A model generated the notes under the pieces. That model worked only from the letters and a program-made list of their open reading frames with translations. It did not search any database and was not told where the DNA came from. The translations under genes and the position numbers were made by a program. A stretch of 35,437 bases of DNA from an uncultured Flavobacteriaceae bacterium (GTDB lineage Bacteria > Bacteroidota > Bacteroidia > Flavobacteriales > Flavobacteriaceae), in NCBI GenBank assembly GCA_905479745.1, contig CAJQNO010000106.1:1-35437 (forward strand), in the 5' to 3' direction. Below, piece after piece: positions 8,024 through 18,500 of this stretch. Numbering within the stretch: the stretch's first letter is position 1; each line of letters starts with the position of its first letter.

Positions 8024-10341
8024 TGGATAATGATCTCATCTATAAAGGTCCAGGCTTTGTTACCCGCTCCTTGTTTCCCATCCGGGATGGTTCCGAAATT
8101 TGGGATCTTAAGTTTGATAAATTTAGTGGTTATGGTATCAATATCCAGGATAGCATTCACGCGGGTGGCATCTGGATTTAGATCCAGGGTTTGATCTATT
8201 TGATAATCAATCCCGTTTTTGGAAGTGAGCAAAGTCACTTGATTAGGCGCATAGATCCATTGTCCGGGAGCGTGGAAAAAACTGGTTGAAATCCAGCTAA
8301 GTTCCTGTGCTGTATCCAGCTCGATCGTAACCTCAAGATCGTCCCCCCAGAAACCCAGCCACTCAGAATCCCCATAGCGGGAGTCGCTTCCTTTAATTCC
8401 ATTATTTAAGGCTTTTACTCCCCCCGAACTGTAAGATTTATGAGGATGGGTATTCAAATTAATTTTAGCGAACATTCCTTTATGAAAAGTGATATCCTCC
8501 ACAAAAGTGTCACTAACTACTTGTCCATCCTTATAGACCATAGCCTTTATCTGTGTTCTCAAACCACCAATTGGGAATGGCTCATTATACGTTGTTAAAT
8601 TCCCGTTGGGTAACATATATTTTATCAATTTCCCAGAAGTGGGTGTCGATAATTTATAGTAAACGCCTTCTTTTCGCTTTATCACTTCACCATTTATGGA
8701 GTAAAGATGGTTCGCATAATTTACATGCATCGCCTCCAAACGTTGGTGAAAACTTTCAACCCTGTTTACAAAATGGGCATAGTCTTCTTCAAAATTTTCG
8801 GTAGGCCCACTCCAAACTACTTCACTCATTGCCAACATTCTTGGAAAGATCATATACTCAACCTGTTGCTTGGTCTTCATATATTCGGTCCAGACATTTC
8901 CCTGGGCACCAAGCACATATTTTTGCTCTTCCGGCGATAATTCTTCGGGAATCGGATTAAACCCATACACTTTCTCCAAAGGAAGAAATCCTCCTATTGC
9001 CAGCGGTTCTGTGGGGTTTTCGCTTTGGTAATAATCGAAATAAGCATGCGAGGTGGGGGTCATGATCACTTTATGCCCAGTTTTAGCCGCTTCTATTCCA
9101 CCTTGTGTACCCCGCCACGACATCACCGTCGCATTTGGTGCCAGGCCTCCTTCCAGGATCTCATCCCACCCAATAATGCTCTTACCTTTGCTGTTGACAA
9201 AAGTCTCTATTTCTTTGATAAACCAACTCTGTAACTCGTGCTCGTCTTTTAGTCCGTGGTCCCGGATCAATTTCTGACAATGAGTGCATTGCTTCCATTT
9301 GGTCTTTGGTGCTTCATCCCCACCAATATGGATGTATTCTCCCGGGAATAGTTCGATCACTTCGGTGAGGACTCCTTTAAGGAAAGCAAAGGTTTTCTGG
9401 TTTGGACAATAGATATTTTCAAATACGCCCCATTTAGTGGCTACCGGTACCTGCTCTCCGGAGCAGCCTAATTCCGGATAAGCACTAATGGCAGCCTGGG
9501 CATGTCCCGGCATTTCAATTTCGGGCACAATTGTAATATGATGTGCTTCTGCATAGGCAATGATCTCTTTTATGTCTTCTTTGGAGTAGAATCCCCCATA
9601 ACGTTGTCCGTCGAATTTTTGAGGAGTATCACTGTAATGTCCTAGCAGGGTTTCGTCCCTAAAGGCTGCATGTGTGGTTAAACGAGGAAACTGCTCAATT
9701 TCAATACGCCAGCCCTGGTCTTCGGTGAGATGCCAATGAAAATAGTTCATCTTCAACATAGCCAGGTAGGAAATGTATTCTTTAATAAATTTCTTCGGAA
9801 AAAAATGCCGGGCAACATCCAGATGCATTCCTCTATAAGCGAATCTAGGGGCATCGGTTATGGTGACTGCCGGAATTTCCGCAGTTGATTTCTCTAAAAC
9901 CATAGCCGCTTCCATATCAGGAGGAAGTAATTGCCGGATGGTTTGAACACCGTAAAAAACCCCTGCCTTGTCAGCCCCTTCTAACAGAATTCCATTGTCG
10001 CTCACCGTTAATCGATATCCTTCGGCAGGGAGGGTTGTATCAGTTTTAAAGTAGATATCGGCCTTTTCAGGATCGGTTATAGTTTTCAGACTTATACCGG
10101 TTCCGTTTAAAATATATTTCTGAAAAAATTGATTGGCATATTTAAATTCTTCGGAAGAGCTAAAGGTTGTTTCCTCGGTAATTATAAAACTTCCATCCTG
10201 ATGCTGAATACTTTGTGGTGCCGGGATGATATTAACTTCAGAAACAAAATGAGAAGCACTTTTTTTATTACATCCACTTAAAAGAAAAAATAGGGAGAGG
10301 AGAACAAGTGCTGGAGAAAGAGTTGGCCGGGTTCGTTTCAT
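8020..10341 (-). CDS. GH20 beta-N-acetylhexosaminidase lipoprotein
   Basis: This predicted outer-surface or periplasmic enzyme removes terminal beta-linked GlcNAc/GalNAc from chitin oligomers, glycans or peptidoglycan fragments. Of 773 residues, the first 24 form a lipoprotein signal (lipobox LLSGC, Cys24). Residues about 35-160 are a GH20b-type N-domain and about 165-520 the catalytic barrel, with FHWHLTEDQGWRIEI and the catalytic pair Asp342-Glu343 in HIGGDEAPKTKW. The C-terminal part holds a chitobiase-like beta domain and a discoidin/F5-8-like region. The gene starts 23 bp after pbpC and overlaps cutC. This placement suggests recycling of wall-derived amino sugars, but chitin or host-glycan use is equally possible. 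Confidence 0.93.
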   Translation of the reverse strand: MKRTRPTLSPALVLLSLFFLLSGCNKKSASHFVSEVNIIPAPQSIQHQDGSFIITEETTFSSSEEFKYANQFFQKYILNGTGISLKTITDPEKADIYFKTDTTLPAEGYRLTVSDNGILLEGADKAGVFYGVQTIRQLLPPDMEAAMVLEKSTAEIPAVTITDAPRFAYRGMHLDVARHFFPKKFIKEYISYLAMLKMNYFHWHLTEDQGWRIEIEQFPRLTTHAAFRDETLLGHYSDTPQKFDGQRYGGFYSKEDIKEIIAYAEAHHITIVPEIEMPGHAQAAISAYPELGCSGEQVPVATKWGVFENIYCPNQKTFAFLKGVLTEVIELFPGEYIHIGGDEAPKTKWKQCTHCQKLIRDHGLKDEHELQSWFIKEIETFVNSKGKSIIGWDEILEGGLAPNATVMSWRGTQGGIEAAKTGHKVIMTPTSHAYFDYYQSENPTEPLAIGGFLPLEKVYGFNPIPEELSPEEQKYVLGAQGNVWTEYMKTKQQVEYMIFPRMLAMSEVVWSGPTENFEEDYAHFVNRVESFHQRLEAMHVNYANHLYSINGEVIKRKEGVYYKLSTPTSGKLIKYMLPNGNLTTYNEPFPIGGLRTQIKAMVYKDGQVVSDTFVEDITFHKGMFAKINLNTHPHKSYSSGGVKALNNGIKGSDSRYGDSEWLGFWGDDLEVTIELDTAQELSWISTSFFHAPGQWIYAPNQVTLLTSKNGIDYQIDQTLDLNPDATRVNAILDIDTITTKFIKLKIPNFGTIPDGKQGAGNKAWTFIDEIIIQ

Positions 10342-10364
10342 TTACTAAAAATAATGAAAAAGAA

Positions 10365-12737
10365 TTAGGAACCACTAGCTACAGCCACTTCTAATTTTCG
10401 ATGGATCTGGTTGCCTTCCTGGTCCACAACGGTTAAAACAAAATTTCCGGGCACAGGCTGTAAGGCTATTTCGTGAAAGGTATCTGTCATTCCTATAAAA
10501 CGTGAGTCTAGATACCAGTATAATTTGGTCTCAGACGATCTATGAGCTACTTTTAAAATAATGTCGTTTATGTTTTCATTGAAATCCCTGGCCAAAACTA
10601 TGGCCTCATTTCTTTTGGGATAGATAAATTCCATAAGCTGTTCGCCATCCTGCAGGCAATCACTTCTAAATTCCGGCAGCGGGATATATTCCGGATGTTT
10701 TTTAGCGTAGTAATATTCCATAACCGGAGGAAGTGTGAACCAGCTTTTTTGCTGCATGTTGGCTAGAGGGTAGCAGGAGGAATTTACCTGATGTCTGCCT
10801 TCTGCATCCAGGAATACTTGTTGGTGGTACTTACAGGGAGACGTTCGGGTTCCGAGTTTAGGAATGAATTCGCGACTCACCGATTCACAATTAACACCAG
10901 CCAGATATCCACTTTTCACACAAATTTCACTTTCGATCATCTCGTCGTACGGAATTGCAAACCAATCACTTTTTGGAAGTGCATCGAGCACATCGAACAA
11001 TATGGGCGCCGCAGCCTGAATACCAGTTAACCCGGGTCTTCCTTCCCCGTCGGCATTCCCTGCCCAGACGCCTATAGCATAACGCGGTGTTACACCAACG
11101 GCCCATGCGTCTTTAAATCCGAAACTGGTGCCCGTCTTCCATGCAATTGGCTGGGAATTACTAAAAAAACTCCAGTTTTCCTCCCCTTGCGGGCGATTTA
11201 CCTGCTGAAGCGCCTCAAGGGTCTTATAGATAGCTGCCGCATTAAAAACTATGGGGTCTGCGGATATGTTGTCTCTGTTATGGCTTTTGTTTTTAACTAA
11301 TTGAGGTCTTTTAAAAGAGGCTGAAGTGTATTCGCTGGAACTACCATTAAAAAAATTTAAAGTAGCTGCCATACTTGCGTAAGCATTTGTCACTTCCCAC
11401 AACGAACTCTCTGCTCCCCCCAAGATGAGTGAGAGTCCGTAGTAACTTGCAGGTTTGTCAATACTTTCAAAATTCAATTCCTGCAACCTTCGATGGAATC
11501 TGTCTAAACCATAGGTACGAAGCATTCGTACAGCGGGTACGTTAAGAGATCTGGATAAAGCTATGCTGGCAGGCACTGCACCGTTAAATTCACCATCGAA
11601 ATTTTCAGGGCTATAACCATTGATGACAGTAGGAATATCGGCCACGAGACTGTTGGGAAGTAATTCTCCGCTATTCAGCAGGGAGGTATATAAAAAGGGT
11701 TTTAGTACGCTGCCCGTGCTGCGCGATTTGTCTATTATATCTACGTATTTGTTGTGTTCAAGTGAAGTAGGGGCATTACCCAGATAGGCCAGTACTTCCC
11801 TGGAATCCACAGCGAGAATGAGAACAGCCAGGTTGTGTATTTCATTCTGCTTAAGGGCGTAATGTTGCTGTGCCGCGATACGATTCAATTTATTTTGCAG
11901 CTCTGCCGAAATTGTGGTTTTTACACGTTTACCCGGGTGTTCCCTTTTCATACGTTCGGTAAGGTGTAAGGCAATTTCAGGTAGAGGCAGGGGTTTTCCC
12001 GGCAGGGATTCGTCTAATGCCAATTCGTAGGCTGTTTGATCTATAATTCCTTTAGTGTAAAGTTTCTCTAACAGGTGGTCGCGTTTCTTTTTTAGAACAC
12101 CTTCATTTTTACCCGGGAAAATAAGAGAAGGAGCGTTAGGCAAGATCGCTAAAGAAGCCGATTGCCCCCAGCTTAGTTCGGATGCCGGAAGGCCGAAATA
12201 GCGCCAGCTTGCTGTCTCCAGGCCTACCACATTGCCTCCAAAGGGCGCATGTGAAGCATACATCTTCAGGATGTCGTTCTTGGAATATCCGGCTTCCAGC
12301 CGCGTAGCCATTATAATCTCGATACCTTTTTCAAAATAGGTCCGCGGCTTATTCTTACGGGAAAGGCGAATCACCTGCTGTGTCAGGGTACTACCACCTC
12401 TTCGTTTATCGGTAGTGAGATTCTGCCACAAAGCTTTACCCATGGAAACAGGATTAATACCTGGATGAACATAGAAATATTCATCTTCAAAATGAAGTAT
12501 ACATTGCTCGAAGCGATACGGGATGGAATCTGTTTCTGGGAAACGCCACTGTCCGTCATCCGCGATACGGGCACCCAGCATAACTCCTTCTCTACTTTCT
12601 ACCACAGTAGAGGTGGGGCTGGTGAATAACTCGGCCGGCAGACAAAATAACCATAGGCCGAACAATATCAGGCATATTGAAATTTTTACTTTATGCCGAT
12701 AAAGCCTGTGTGCGATATTGGAACTCGTTACTCTCAT
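10365..12737 (-). CDS. pbpC: Penicillin-binding protein 1C
   Basis: This is a bifunctional class A-like peptidoglycan synthase. The 790-residue protein has an N-terminal TM anchor (about 18-38). The GT51 glycosyltransferase shows FEDEYFYVHPG (Glu84 catalytic) and RRGGSTLTQQ (112-121). The transpeptidase shows SVLK (Ser343-Lys346), SLN (397-399) and KTG (534-536). A PBP1C-specific C-terminal beta domain follows from about residue 690. Its ATG overlaps the alpha-2-macroglobulin stop by one base (TAATG on the minus strand). The linkage is conserved across distant bacteria and is taken to mean that PBP1C repairs wall damage while the macroglobulin traps the invading protease. All catalytic motifs are intact. 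Confidence 0.95.
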   Translation of the reverse strand: MRVTSSNIAHRLYRHKVKISICLILFGLWLFCLPAELFTSPTSTVVESREGVMLGARIADDGQWRFPETDSIPYRFEQCILHFEDEYFYVHPGINPVSMGKALWQNLTTDKRRGGSTLTQQVIRLSRKNKPRTYFEKGIEIIMATRLEAGYSKNDILKMYASHAPFGGNVVGLETASWRYFGLPASELSWGQSASLAILPNAPSLIFPGKNEGVLKKKRDHLLEKLYTKGIIDQTAYELALDESLPGKPLPLPEIALHLTERMKREHPGKRVKTTISAELQNKLNRIAAQQHYALKQNEIHNLAVLILAVDSREVLAYLGNAPTSLEHNKYVDIIDKSRSTGSVLKPFLYTSLLNSGELLPNSLVADIPTVINGYSPENFDGEFNGAVPASIALSRSLNVPAVRMLRTYGLDRFHRRLQELNFESIDKPASYYGLSLILGGAESSLWEVTNAYASMAATLNFFNGSSSEYTSASFKRPQLVKNKSHNRDNISADPIVFNAAAIYKTLEALQQVNRPQGEENWSFFSNSQPIAWKTGTSFGFKDAWAVGVTPRYAIGVWAGNADGEGRPGLTGIQAAAPILFDVLDALPKSDWFAIPYDEMIESEICVKSGYLAGVNCESVSREFIPKLGTRTSPCKYHQQVFLDAEGRHQVNSSCYPLANMQQKSWFTLPPVMEYYYAKKHPEYIPLPEFRSDCLQDGEQLMEFIYPKRNEAIVLARDFNENINDIILKVAHRSSETKLYWYLDSRFIGMTDTFHEIALQPVPGNFVLTVVDQEGNQIHRKLEVAVASGS

Positions 12738-15700
12738 TATCTCTCAACCACAACCCAATTTCCTTTAGTTCTAGCGTAATATGTATTGTCGTACATGGCC
12801 TCGGCCTGGGTACCTGGAAGATAATAGGTGCCTAAATAGGAGGCGTTAAGTTTAACTGTAAAGGTCTTTGTTGATTTCTTTGCAAGATCGAAATAGAAAT
12901 GTACCCTGTCATCCCTTATGTCGGTGTATCGTGCATTACCTTTTGCACCTCCGCCTAGCTCGGTAAAGCTTGTATTTACAATTTCCCAACCGCTGGGTAG
13001 GATCTGTGAGAGCGCAATATTATCTATGTAGTCGTTAGAGGTATTTGTTACCCCTATCTTCATGGTGATCTCTGTACCTTGTTTAAGATTCGAAACTACC
13101 AATTGCGCACCTTCACCATCTAGAAACTGAGTTTTCAGCGCCAGCTTTCGTTGTGCAGTAAGTTCATCACCCAGGGGTAATTTACCCTGCTGCGATAAGT
13201 TCACATATACCACATTTGCCTGGTTGTTGGATATCGTTATACTATTAGATCCCATAGATATATCCAGATCACGTTCGGCCATGGCGTTCTTAGTATTTAA
13301 AACCTCTTTTTTCCCACTATTGGTGAAAGAAATATCTATCGCCTTTCCACCATTTTTCGAGATCATTTTAGAAAGTGCCAGCAGGGCAAAGGCAGTTTCC
13401 TGCGTACTATACCAAGAATTGGAAGAAAGTCCCTTTGCCAGGGATACAGATAGATCCCTTTGTTTAGGATCCTCAAGGATCGACATGGTTTCCAAAGCCA
13501 TAGCCATGTTTCTAAATGGCGATCCATAGCTGTAATAATTATATCTATTGGATTCGAAATTCAGATTAGCCGTTCCGGCTATATCTTCAGCCACCTTTTT
13601 CTTACCGGCAAGAGCATAGGCAGCTGCTAATCTCCATTTAGCGTCATTGTTCATTTTACCAGATTCGCGCAATCGGTTCATTGCAGCAAGTTCCGGCTGG
13701 CCAGCCAATGCCAGGGTAAAAAGTCTGTACGCCTGTATATGACTGGAATTGTACGAAGTACTACTACTTCTCCACTGCCTGGCAGCACTTTTCTGGTAAC
13801 TCAACCAATTGCTTAGAAAGGTTATGGGTAGGGCATACCCTTGTTTTTTAGCCTCCAACATAAAGTGGCCGGCATAATTGGTACCCCAGTCGTCAATTTC
13901 ACTTTCTCCGGGCCAGTAACTCAACCCTCCACCGGCTCTTTGAAAATTATTAAGGCGTTTGATGGCGGCTTTTACATTACGCTCCATTTGCTCTTTCTTA
14001 TCGAAAGTAAGGTCGAAAATGTCGTCCAGGTATAATTGCGGAAACGCACCGGAGGTAGTTTGTTCAATACAGCCGTGAGGATACCTAATTAGATAACCCA
14101 TCCGTTTGTTAAAGTCCATTGGAGGCAGCGTGGAGAATTCCAGCGTAGCTTTATTTGTACCGGCTACCCCAAAAGTGTCGAATGTAATAGTTTGCACCGC
14201 ATTAGGGTCTAAGGTATACAAGGTAGATTTTTGAGAAACAGGATTAGGATTTTCAACATCGATCTCAACTTGATAACTCGCTTTTGCTCCACTTCCAGTC
14301 GCGGTGACTTCTATAGTCTGAAATTCGGCAGCAGGAAGAACCTCGAATTCGAAGTTCACGATCTGTTCACCCGGCTCCGAGAACGAAATATTTTTTTCTG
14401 TTCCATCGATCGCTTTAAGTGCATCTCCCGTTTTTATGGTGATTCTAGCATTCTTAACCTTTTTCTCCATAGCAAACACCGTAACCGGCAGTGTTACTTT
14501 TTCGCCCGGAGATAATTTTCGAGGTAGTGACGCCAGGACCATAAGTGGTTTTCTAACCGGGGTGGTTATATCAGCTTTTCCGTAGGCTCCAAGCTTGTCA
14601 TCACCAGCTACGATCATAGTCCTTACCGATCCAATATAATTTGGCATTTTAATATTGTGAGAGGCTGTTTGGCCCTTTTCGAGTGTAAACGGCCCCAGAA
14701 AGTTTACTACCGGCTTAAATCTGTCTGCTTTTCGGTTTTTGGCTCCGGCTGCTTCATCACCACCTCCTACAGCAAAAATATTATCCACACTGCCGGAGTA
14801 TGCCCCAATAATGTAATCGTATATATCGAAGGTCTTTACTCCCAGCGCTTCACGCGAATAAAATGCCTGATGAATCTCCGGGGTTTTAAATCTTGTGAGA
14901 TCCAGTAACCCTTCATCAACCATGGCGATAGTATAAGTCATCGGTTTTTTGTTTTCTTCAGAAACTTTAACCGTGAAATTCTCCTCTGGCTTTAAGACCT
15001 TGGGTATATCCAGAACAGGATGAAGCCTGGTTGCCGGATCTTCCACTAAAAGGGGAATTACTCCGTAAAGCCGTATGGGGAGGTCATTTTTAGTTTGCTC
15101 ATGAGGTTGTAACAGCGAAATGTTCACATATACATTTGGTGTCATTTCCTTTGTGAGTTCGATACTGGTGGTGGTTTCTCCCTTCGTAGTTTTGATCCAT
15201 TGAGTAGAGAGAACTTCGGTACCATTTTCTATGCTTATCAAGGCACGTCCCTCACTTCCGGATGGAAATGTTATGGTTGCCTTGTCGCCCACATTATACA
15301 ATTCTTTGTCTGCTGAAAAAACAAGCATTTGTGCACTTTCGGCATCCCCATTGGCTGGTTGTTTCCACCAGTTTCTGTAGAAGTAGGCAACCCGTCCTGT
15401 GGCATGGCCGGATTCTATATCTAATACCCTGATAAGATATCGACCACCCTCATCTTCAGGAATATTGATATCGAAGGTTGCTTTCCCACCGGCGTCCGAA
15501 GTCACCTTAAATTTCTTTACAGGACGATGCACGCGTGCATTTTCATATCGCGACAAATTTTCACGCCCCCTGCTCCACCACCATCGCCATTCAATGCGGA
15601 AAATCTGAACTTCTACTGTTCTATTACCATTAGGGTTTCCCTGGGCATCTACGGTTGCCAGGTCGAATTGTGTGTTTTCGTCTGTAAAATAAGAACCATA

Positions 15701-18292
15701 CCGATGCGGTTTTGGAGAACGCAATCCTACAAAGTGGCTGTAAGGAGACAGGTTTTTTGAAAACACGTCTATGGAAAAATCACCGCCACCTTCAAACACT
15801 TTTGTTAAGAAGGTTGCCCGTAACATACCCGGGGCTTTTTTACTAATATTAAAGGCTTCTGAAAAGTTTACCGTTCCTTCATTTGAAAGAGAAGTGCTTA
15901 TGAACGGGATCTCGACTTCATCGAAATTTCGCACCGGGTCGTTGAAGGTATAACCCTTAAATTTTTCGAAGGCCGTTGAGGTGGATCTCAAGGTGGCTTC
16001 CATCTCGATCTTCATATTCCGGGCTGGTGCTCCGTGTAACCATAGGACTTCGGCATTTCCAGTAACTGGTTTGGTAGCGTCGAGGATTTCATCATCGAAA
16101 TTTAGTTTTATTTTCAGGCGATTTGGTTTTACCGTAGCGACTTTCAGTGTTTTACTAAAAGTCACCCCACCTACACTAACAGTAGCGTTCCAGTTTCCGG
16201 TAGGAGCGGCTGCATCGGTAGCTAAGGGGAAGTAGTAAAAATTATTTTCGGAAATACCGTCGGAAGTTCCCCGGCCATTGATCACTTTTCGTTCTACTAG
16301 TTTTCCCCGGGCGTCCTTTAGTTGTAATGTTACAGGATGTCCCTTCGGAAGCGGATTTGCAAGATCGTTAAGTACAAAAGTGAGATGGATGCTGTCTCCC
16401 GGCCGATGAACACCTCGTTCGGTATAAAGGAATCCTTTCAATCCTTTTTGTAGTTCTTTACCCGAAACGTCGAATTTACTCAAGGAAAGCGCGTTACCGT
16501 CCTCTAGTTTCGCATAGGCATAATTATATCCTTTTTGAGCTACTGCGAAGGCAATGTTCTTTTCGCTGTCATATACGGTTAAACCGTCCTTATCGGTTGT
16601 TACGGTATGAATAAGTTGCTGCTGATAGTTGTATAATTTGATCTTTACCGAGGATTCCGGATGGGCGGTAATAAGATTGGACGTGGCGAAATGATAGGAG
16701 CGATTCTTACCCTTCTTCACAATAAGCCCCAGATCGCTACCCATTACATTTGCTGTGATATTCCTATCCTCATTATAATAGGCTGCATGACAAGGATTGT
16801 CCCGTTGCTCCCAGTTATAGGTATAGGTTCTCCAGCGATAGATCTCGTTATCCCAATATCGTTCTTCGCGTTCATTTTCGTCCAGGTTGGAAGCATCTGC
16901 ATATTCGATATAATCGTCGTTCGGATCGCCGTCTTCTGCATTAGAACAATCGTACGCACTATCTTCTTTACTGAAACTAAATTCTACCTGATAGAGCGCT
17001 CCCGGATCTGCTTTAAAGAATTCGGAAAGATTGATCGCATAGGCTTTCCAGGATCCATCCGAAGTAATACCGTCCTCTTCCAGGCTCATTGTAGTAGAAG
17101 CCACACGCCTGCCAACTCTTCGTATATTGTAACTACTGGTGTTATTGAGATTTGATGTTTGCAGGAACTGCAGCATATTATTTTCAAAGATCTGTATAAC
17201 CCTAATATCAACTGTTTTAAGGTTCACCGCTTCAAAATATAACGGAGTTGAGGCCGCATTGGGAAGAATCACCCCATCAGAGAGGAGTCTAACCGCAGGT
17301 TTTAGCTGCTCGAAGGAGATCAGTTCGGAGAATTCTTTTTTCAGTTTAAATCCTTCGGTGTTCTTTATACCACTAAAGAGAGTTACCCGCGAAGTTCCGG
17401 TAAGACGAGTATTCGGATAAGCGATAAGTACATTACCATCTACCTCAAAACGTAAGTTATCGGCATTTTCTATGGTCACCAAACCAGCAAAATCCTGATC
17501 TTCCTGTAGTGGATCTGAAAAATTTACGGTAAGGGAAGCCTGGGGGGCATGAGTGCTTTCCACACCTACAACCTTAAAATTGTTCTGGCCCGGGATAGGA
17601 AAATCCTCACTGCCTTTGGATTTGGCTTCAATAGGATCTCCATCCCAGCTGATGGTGATCTTCGAATCATCCACCTTTCGCTGAATGCTATCTATGGTGA
17701 AGTTGAAATATCGGGCGGCCTCGTCCTCGGCGGGCCATTTTATTTTTAGCTTTTTACCCTCCTGTACTGCAGTAACAAGTTGTTTAGCCTTGTCCAGGGT
17801 GATCACATCCGAGGTTTCCAGAGATCCACTCACATACTGCCATTGCTTGCTATAAGACTGAAGGTTGTCTAGATCCAGTTTTAAATTTGGGGTAATAGTC
17901 TTAAAGGCAAATGTATATGCCTTAAATTCTTTACCTATGTCTTTATAGAGTTTCCCCAACTGAACGGTGATTGTGTATTCTGTGTCCGGCTTGAGATACT
18001 CGCTAGGCTGAAAAATTAAGGTTGTACTATTCTCGATAAGTAAGGTGCCCGCGGTTTTTGGGTGGATCTTCAAATAAGATGGGTCGATCTCCTCTGTAAG
18101 TTCGAATTGCTCTAATGGTTTTGCAAGCTCTATACGGATGGGAGCAGCTATACTCTGGTTGCCGTACGTGTGATGCGTAATATAATCTTTGAATTTAAAA
18201 AGGTTGTCTGTTTGAGAGGTTTCAGATTTGTCCTTGCATGCATGTAAAAGAACAATAGCCGTAATTGCAGCCAGGCGAAGCAATGATTTCAT
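12737..18292 (-). CDS. Bacterial alpha-2-macroglobulin (thioester lipoprotein)
   Basis: This is a giant periplasmic/envelope protease trap. I choose ATG 18292 (1851 residues) rather than an upstream ATG at 18376, because it gives the signal MKSLLRLAAITAIVLLHAC with lipidation Cys at residue 19. After Ig-like N-terminal domains, an MG2-type TERGVHRPGDSIHLTF lies near residue 620. A BRD-like strand and the likely Gly-rich bait stretch VGGGDEAAGA precede the core segment FTLEKGQTASHNIKMPNYIG. The thioester motif G-C-I-E-Q near residue 1406 (about 14060-14077) is intact, so covalent capture should be possible. A helical thioester domain and a beta MG10-like C-terminus complete it. First gene of the operon with pbpC. 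Confidence 0.94.
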   Translation of the reverse strand: MKSLLRLAAITAIVLLHACKDKSETSQTDNLFKFKDYITHHTYGNQSIAAPIRIELAKPLEQFELTEEIDPSYLKIHPKTAGTLLIENSTTLIFQPSEYLKPDTEYTITVQLGKLYKDIGKEFKAYTFAFKTITPNLKLDLDNLQSYSKQWQYVSGSLETSDVITLDKAKQLVTAVQEGKKLKIKWPAEDEAARYFNFTIDSIQRKVDDSKITISWDGDPIEAKSKGSEDFPIPGQNNFKVVGVESTHAPQASLTVNFSDPLQEDQDFAGLVTIENADNLRFEVDGNVLIAYPNTRLTGTSRVTLFSGIKNTEGFKLKKEFSELISFEQLKPAVRLLSDGVILPNAASTPLYFEAVNLKTVDIRVIQIFENNMLQFLQTSNLNNTSSYNIRRVGRRVASTTMSLEEDGITSDGSWKAYAINLSEFFKADPGALYQVEFSFSKEDSAYDCSNAEDGDPNDDYIEYADASNLDENEREERYWDNEIYRWRTYTYNWEQRDNPCHAAYYNEDRNITANVMGSDLGLIVKKGKNRSYHFATSNLITAHPESSVKIKLYNYQQQLIHTVTTDKDGLTVYDSEKNIAFAVAQKGYNYAYAKLEDGNALSLSKFDVSGKELQKGLKGFLYTERGVHRPGDSIHLTFVLNDLANPLPKGHPVTLQLKDARGKLVERKVINGRGTSDGISENNFYYFPLATDAAAPTGNWNATVSVGGVTFSKTLKVATVKPNRLKIKLNFDDEILDATKPVTGNAEVLWLHGAPARNMKIEMEATLRSTSTAFEKFKGYTFNDPVRNFDEVEIPFISTSLSNEGTVNFSEAFNISKKAPGMLRATFLTKVFEGGGDFSIDVFSKNLSPYSHFVGLRSPKPHRYGSYFTDENTQFDLATVDAQGNPNGNRTVEVQIFRIEWRWWWSRGRENLSRYENARVHRPVKKFKVTSDAGGKATFDINIPEDEGGRYLIRVLDIESGHATGRVAYFYRNWWKQPANGDAESAQMLVFSADKELYNVGDKATITFPSGSEGRALISIENGTEVLSTQWIKTTKGETTTSIELTKEMTPNVYVNISLLQPHEQTKNDLPIRLYGVIPLLVEDPATRLHPVLDIPKVLKPEENFTVKVSEENKKPMTYTIAMVDEGLLDLTRFKTPEIHQAFYSREALGVKTFDIYDYIIGAYSGSVDNIFAVGGGDEAAGAKNRKADRFKPVVNFLGPFTLEKGQTASHNIKMPNYIGSVRTMIVAGDDKLGAYGKADITTPVRKPLMVLASLPRKLSPGEKVTLPVTVFAMEKKVKNARITIKTGDALKAIDGTEKNISFSEPGEQIVNFEFEVLPAAEFQTIEVTATGSGAKASYQVEIDVENPNPVSQKSTLYTLDPNAVQTITFDTFGVAGTNKATLEFSTLPPMDFNKRMGYLIRYPHGCIEQTTSGAFPQLYLDDIFDLTFDKKEQMERNVKAAIKRLNNFQRAGGGLSYWPGESEIDDWGTNYAGHFMLEAKKQGYALPITFLSNWLSYQKSAARQWRSSSTSYNSSHIQAYRLFTLALAGQPELAAMNRLRESGKMNNDAKWRLAAAYALAGKKKVAEDIAGTANLNFESNRYNYYSYGSPFRNMAMALETMSILEDPKQRDLSVSLAKGLSSNSWYSTQETAFALLALSKMISKNGGKAIDISFTNSGKKEVLNTKNAMAERDLDISMGSNSITISNNQANVVYVNLSQQGKLPLGDELTAQRKLALKTQFLDGEGAQLVVSNLKQGTEITMKIGVTNTSNDYIDNIALSQILPSGWEIVNTSFTELGGGAKGNARYTDIRDDRVHFYFDLAKKSTKTFTVKLNASYLGTYYLPGTQAEAMYDNTYYARTKGNWVVVER

Positions 18293-18312
18293 AATCGATG
18301 GTTTAGTAGTAT

Positions 18313-18343
18313 TAAAAGTACAATAAAAGGGTGGTAGCACAAA
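18313..18343 (-). promoter_or_regulatory. Candidate promoter of alpha-2-macroglobulin operon
   Basis: On the minus strand, TTTG (18340-18343) is followed after 19 nt by TACTTTTA (18313-18320), 7 of 8 fit to the Bacteroidota TAnnTTTG element. It lies 20 bp before the proposed ATG at 18292 and inside the upstream out-of-frame extension, which supports the shorter start. Inferred from consensus only. Confidence 0.4.
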
Positions 18344-18500
18344 GGCGGTCTCGTTGGCAAAAGATGAATAAATCACTGTTTACCAAATACGTAAAATCGT
18401 CTGCTGGGTGGGAAAGGGTTAAATGTTGAACGGCGAGGATAGATTGCTTGGTATATGCACTTTTAACATTTGGGAGAAGTTTAACAAAAGGGCAGGGGTA

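Noticed and set aside
16661..17155. Plus-strand frame of 164 codons opposite the macroglobulin gene
   Set aside because: It is the complement of a conserved coding region with no recognisable protein features.
18293..18376. 28-codon extension of the macroglobulin start
   Set aside because: It would place a non-signal sequence before a clear lipoprotein signal and would overlap the candidate promoter.
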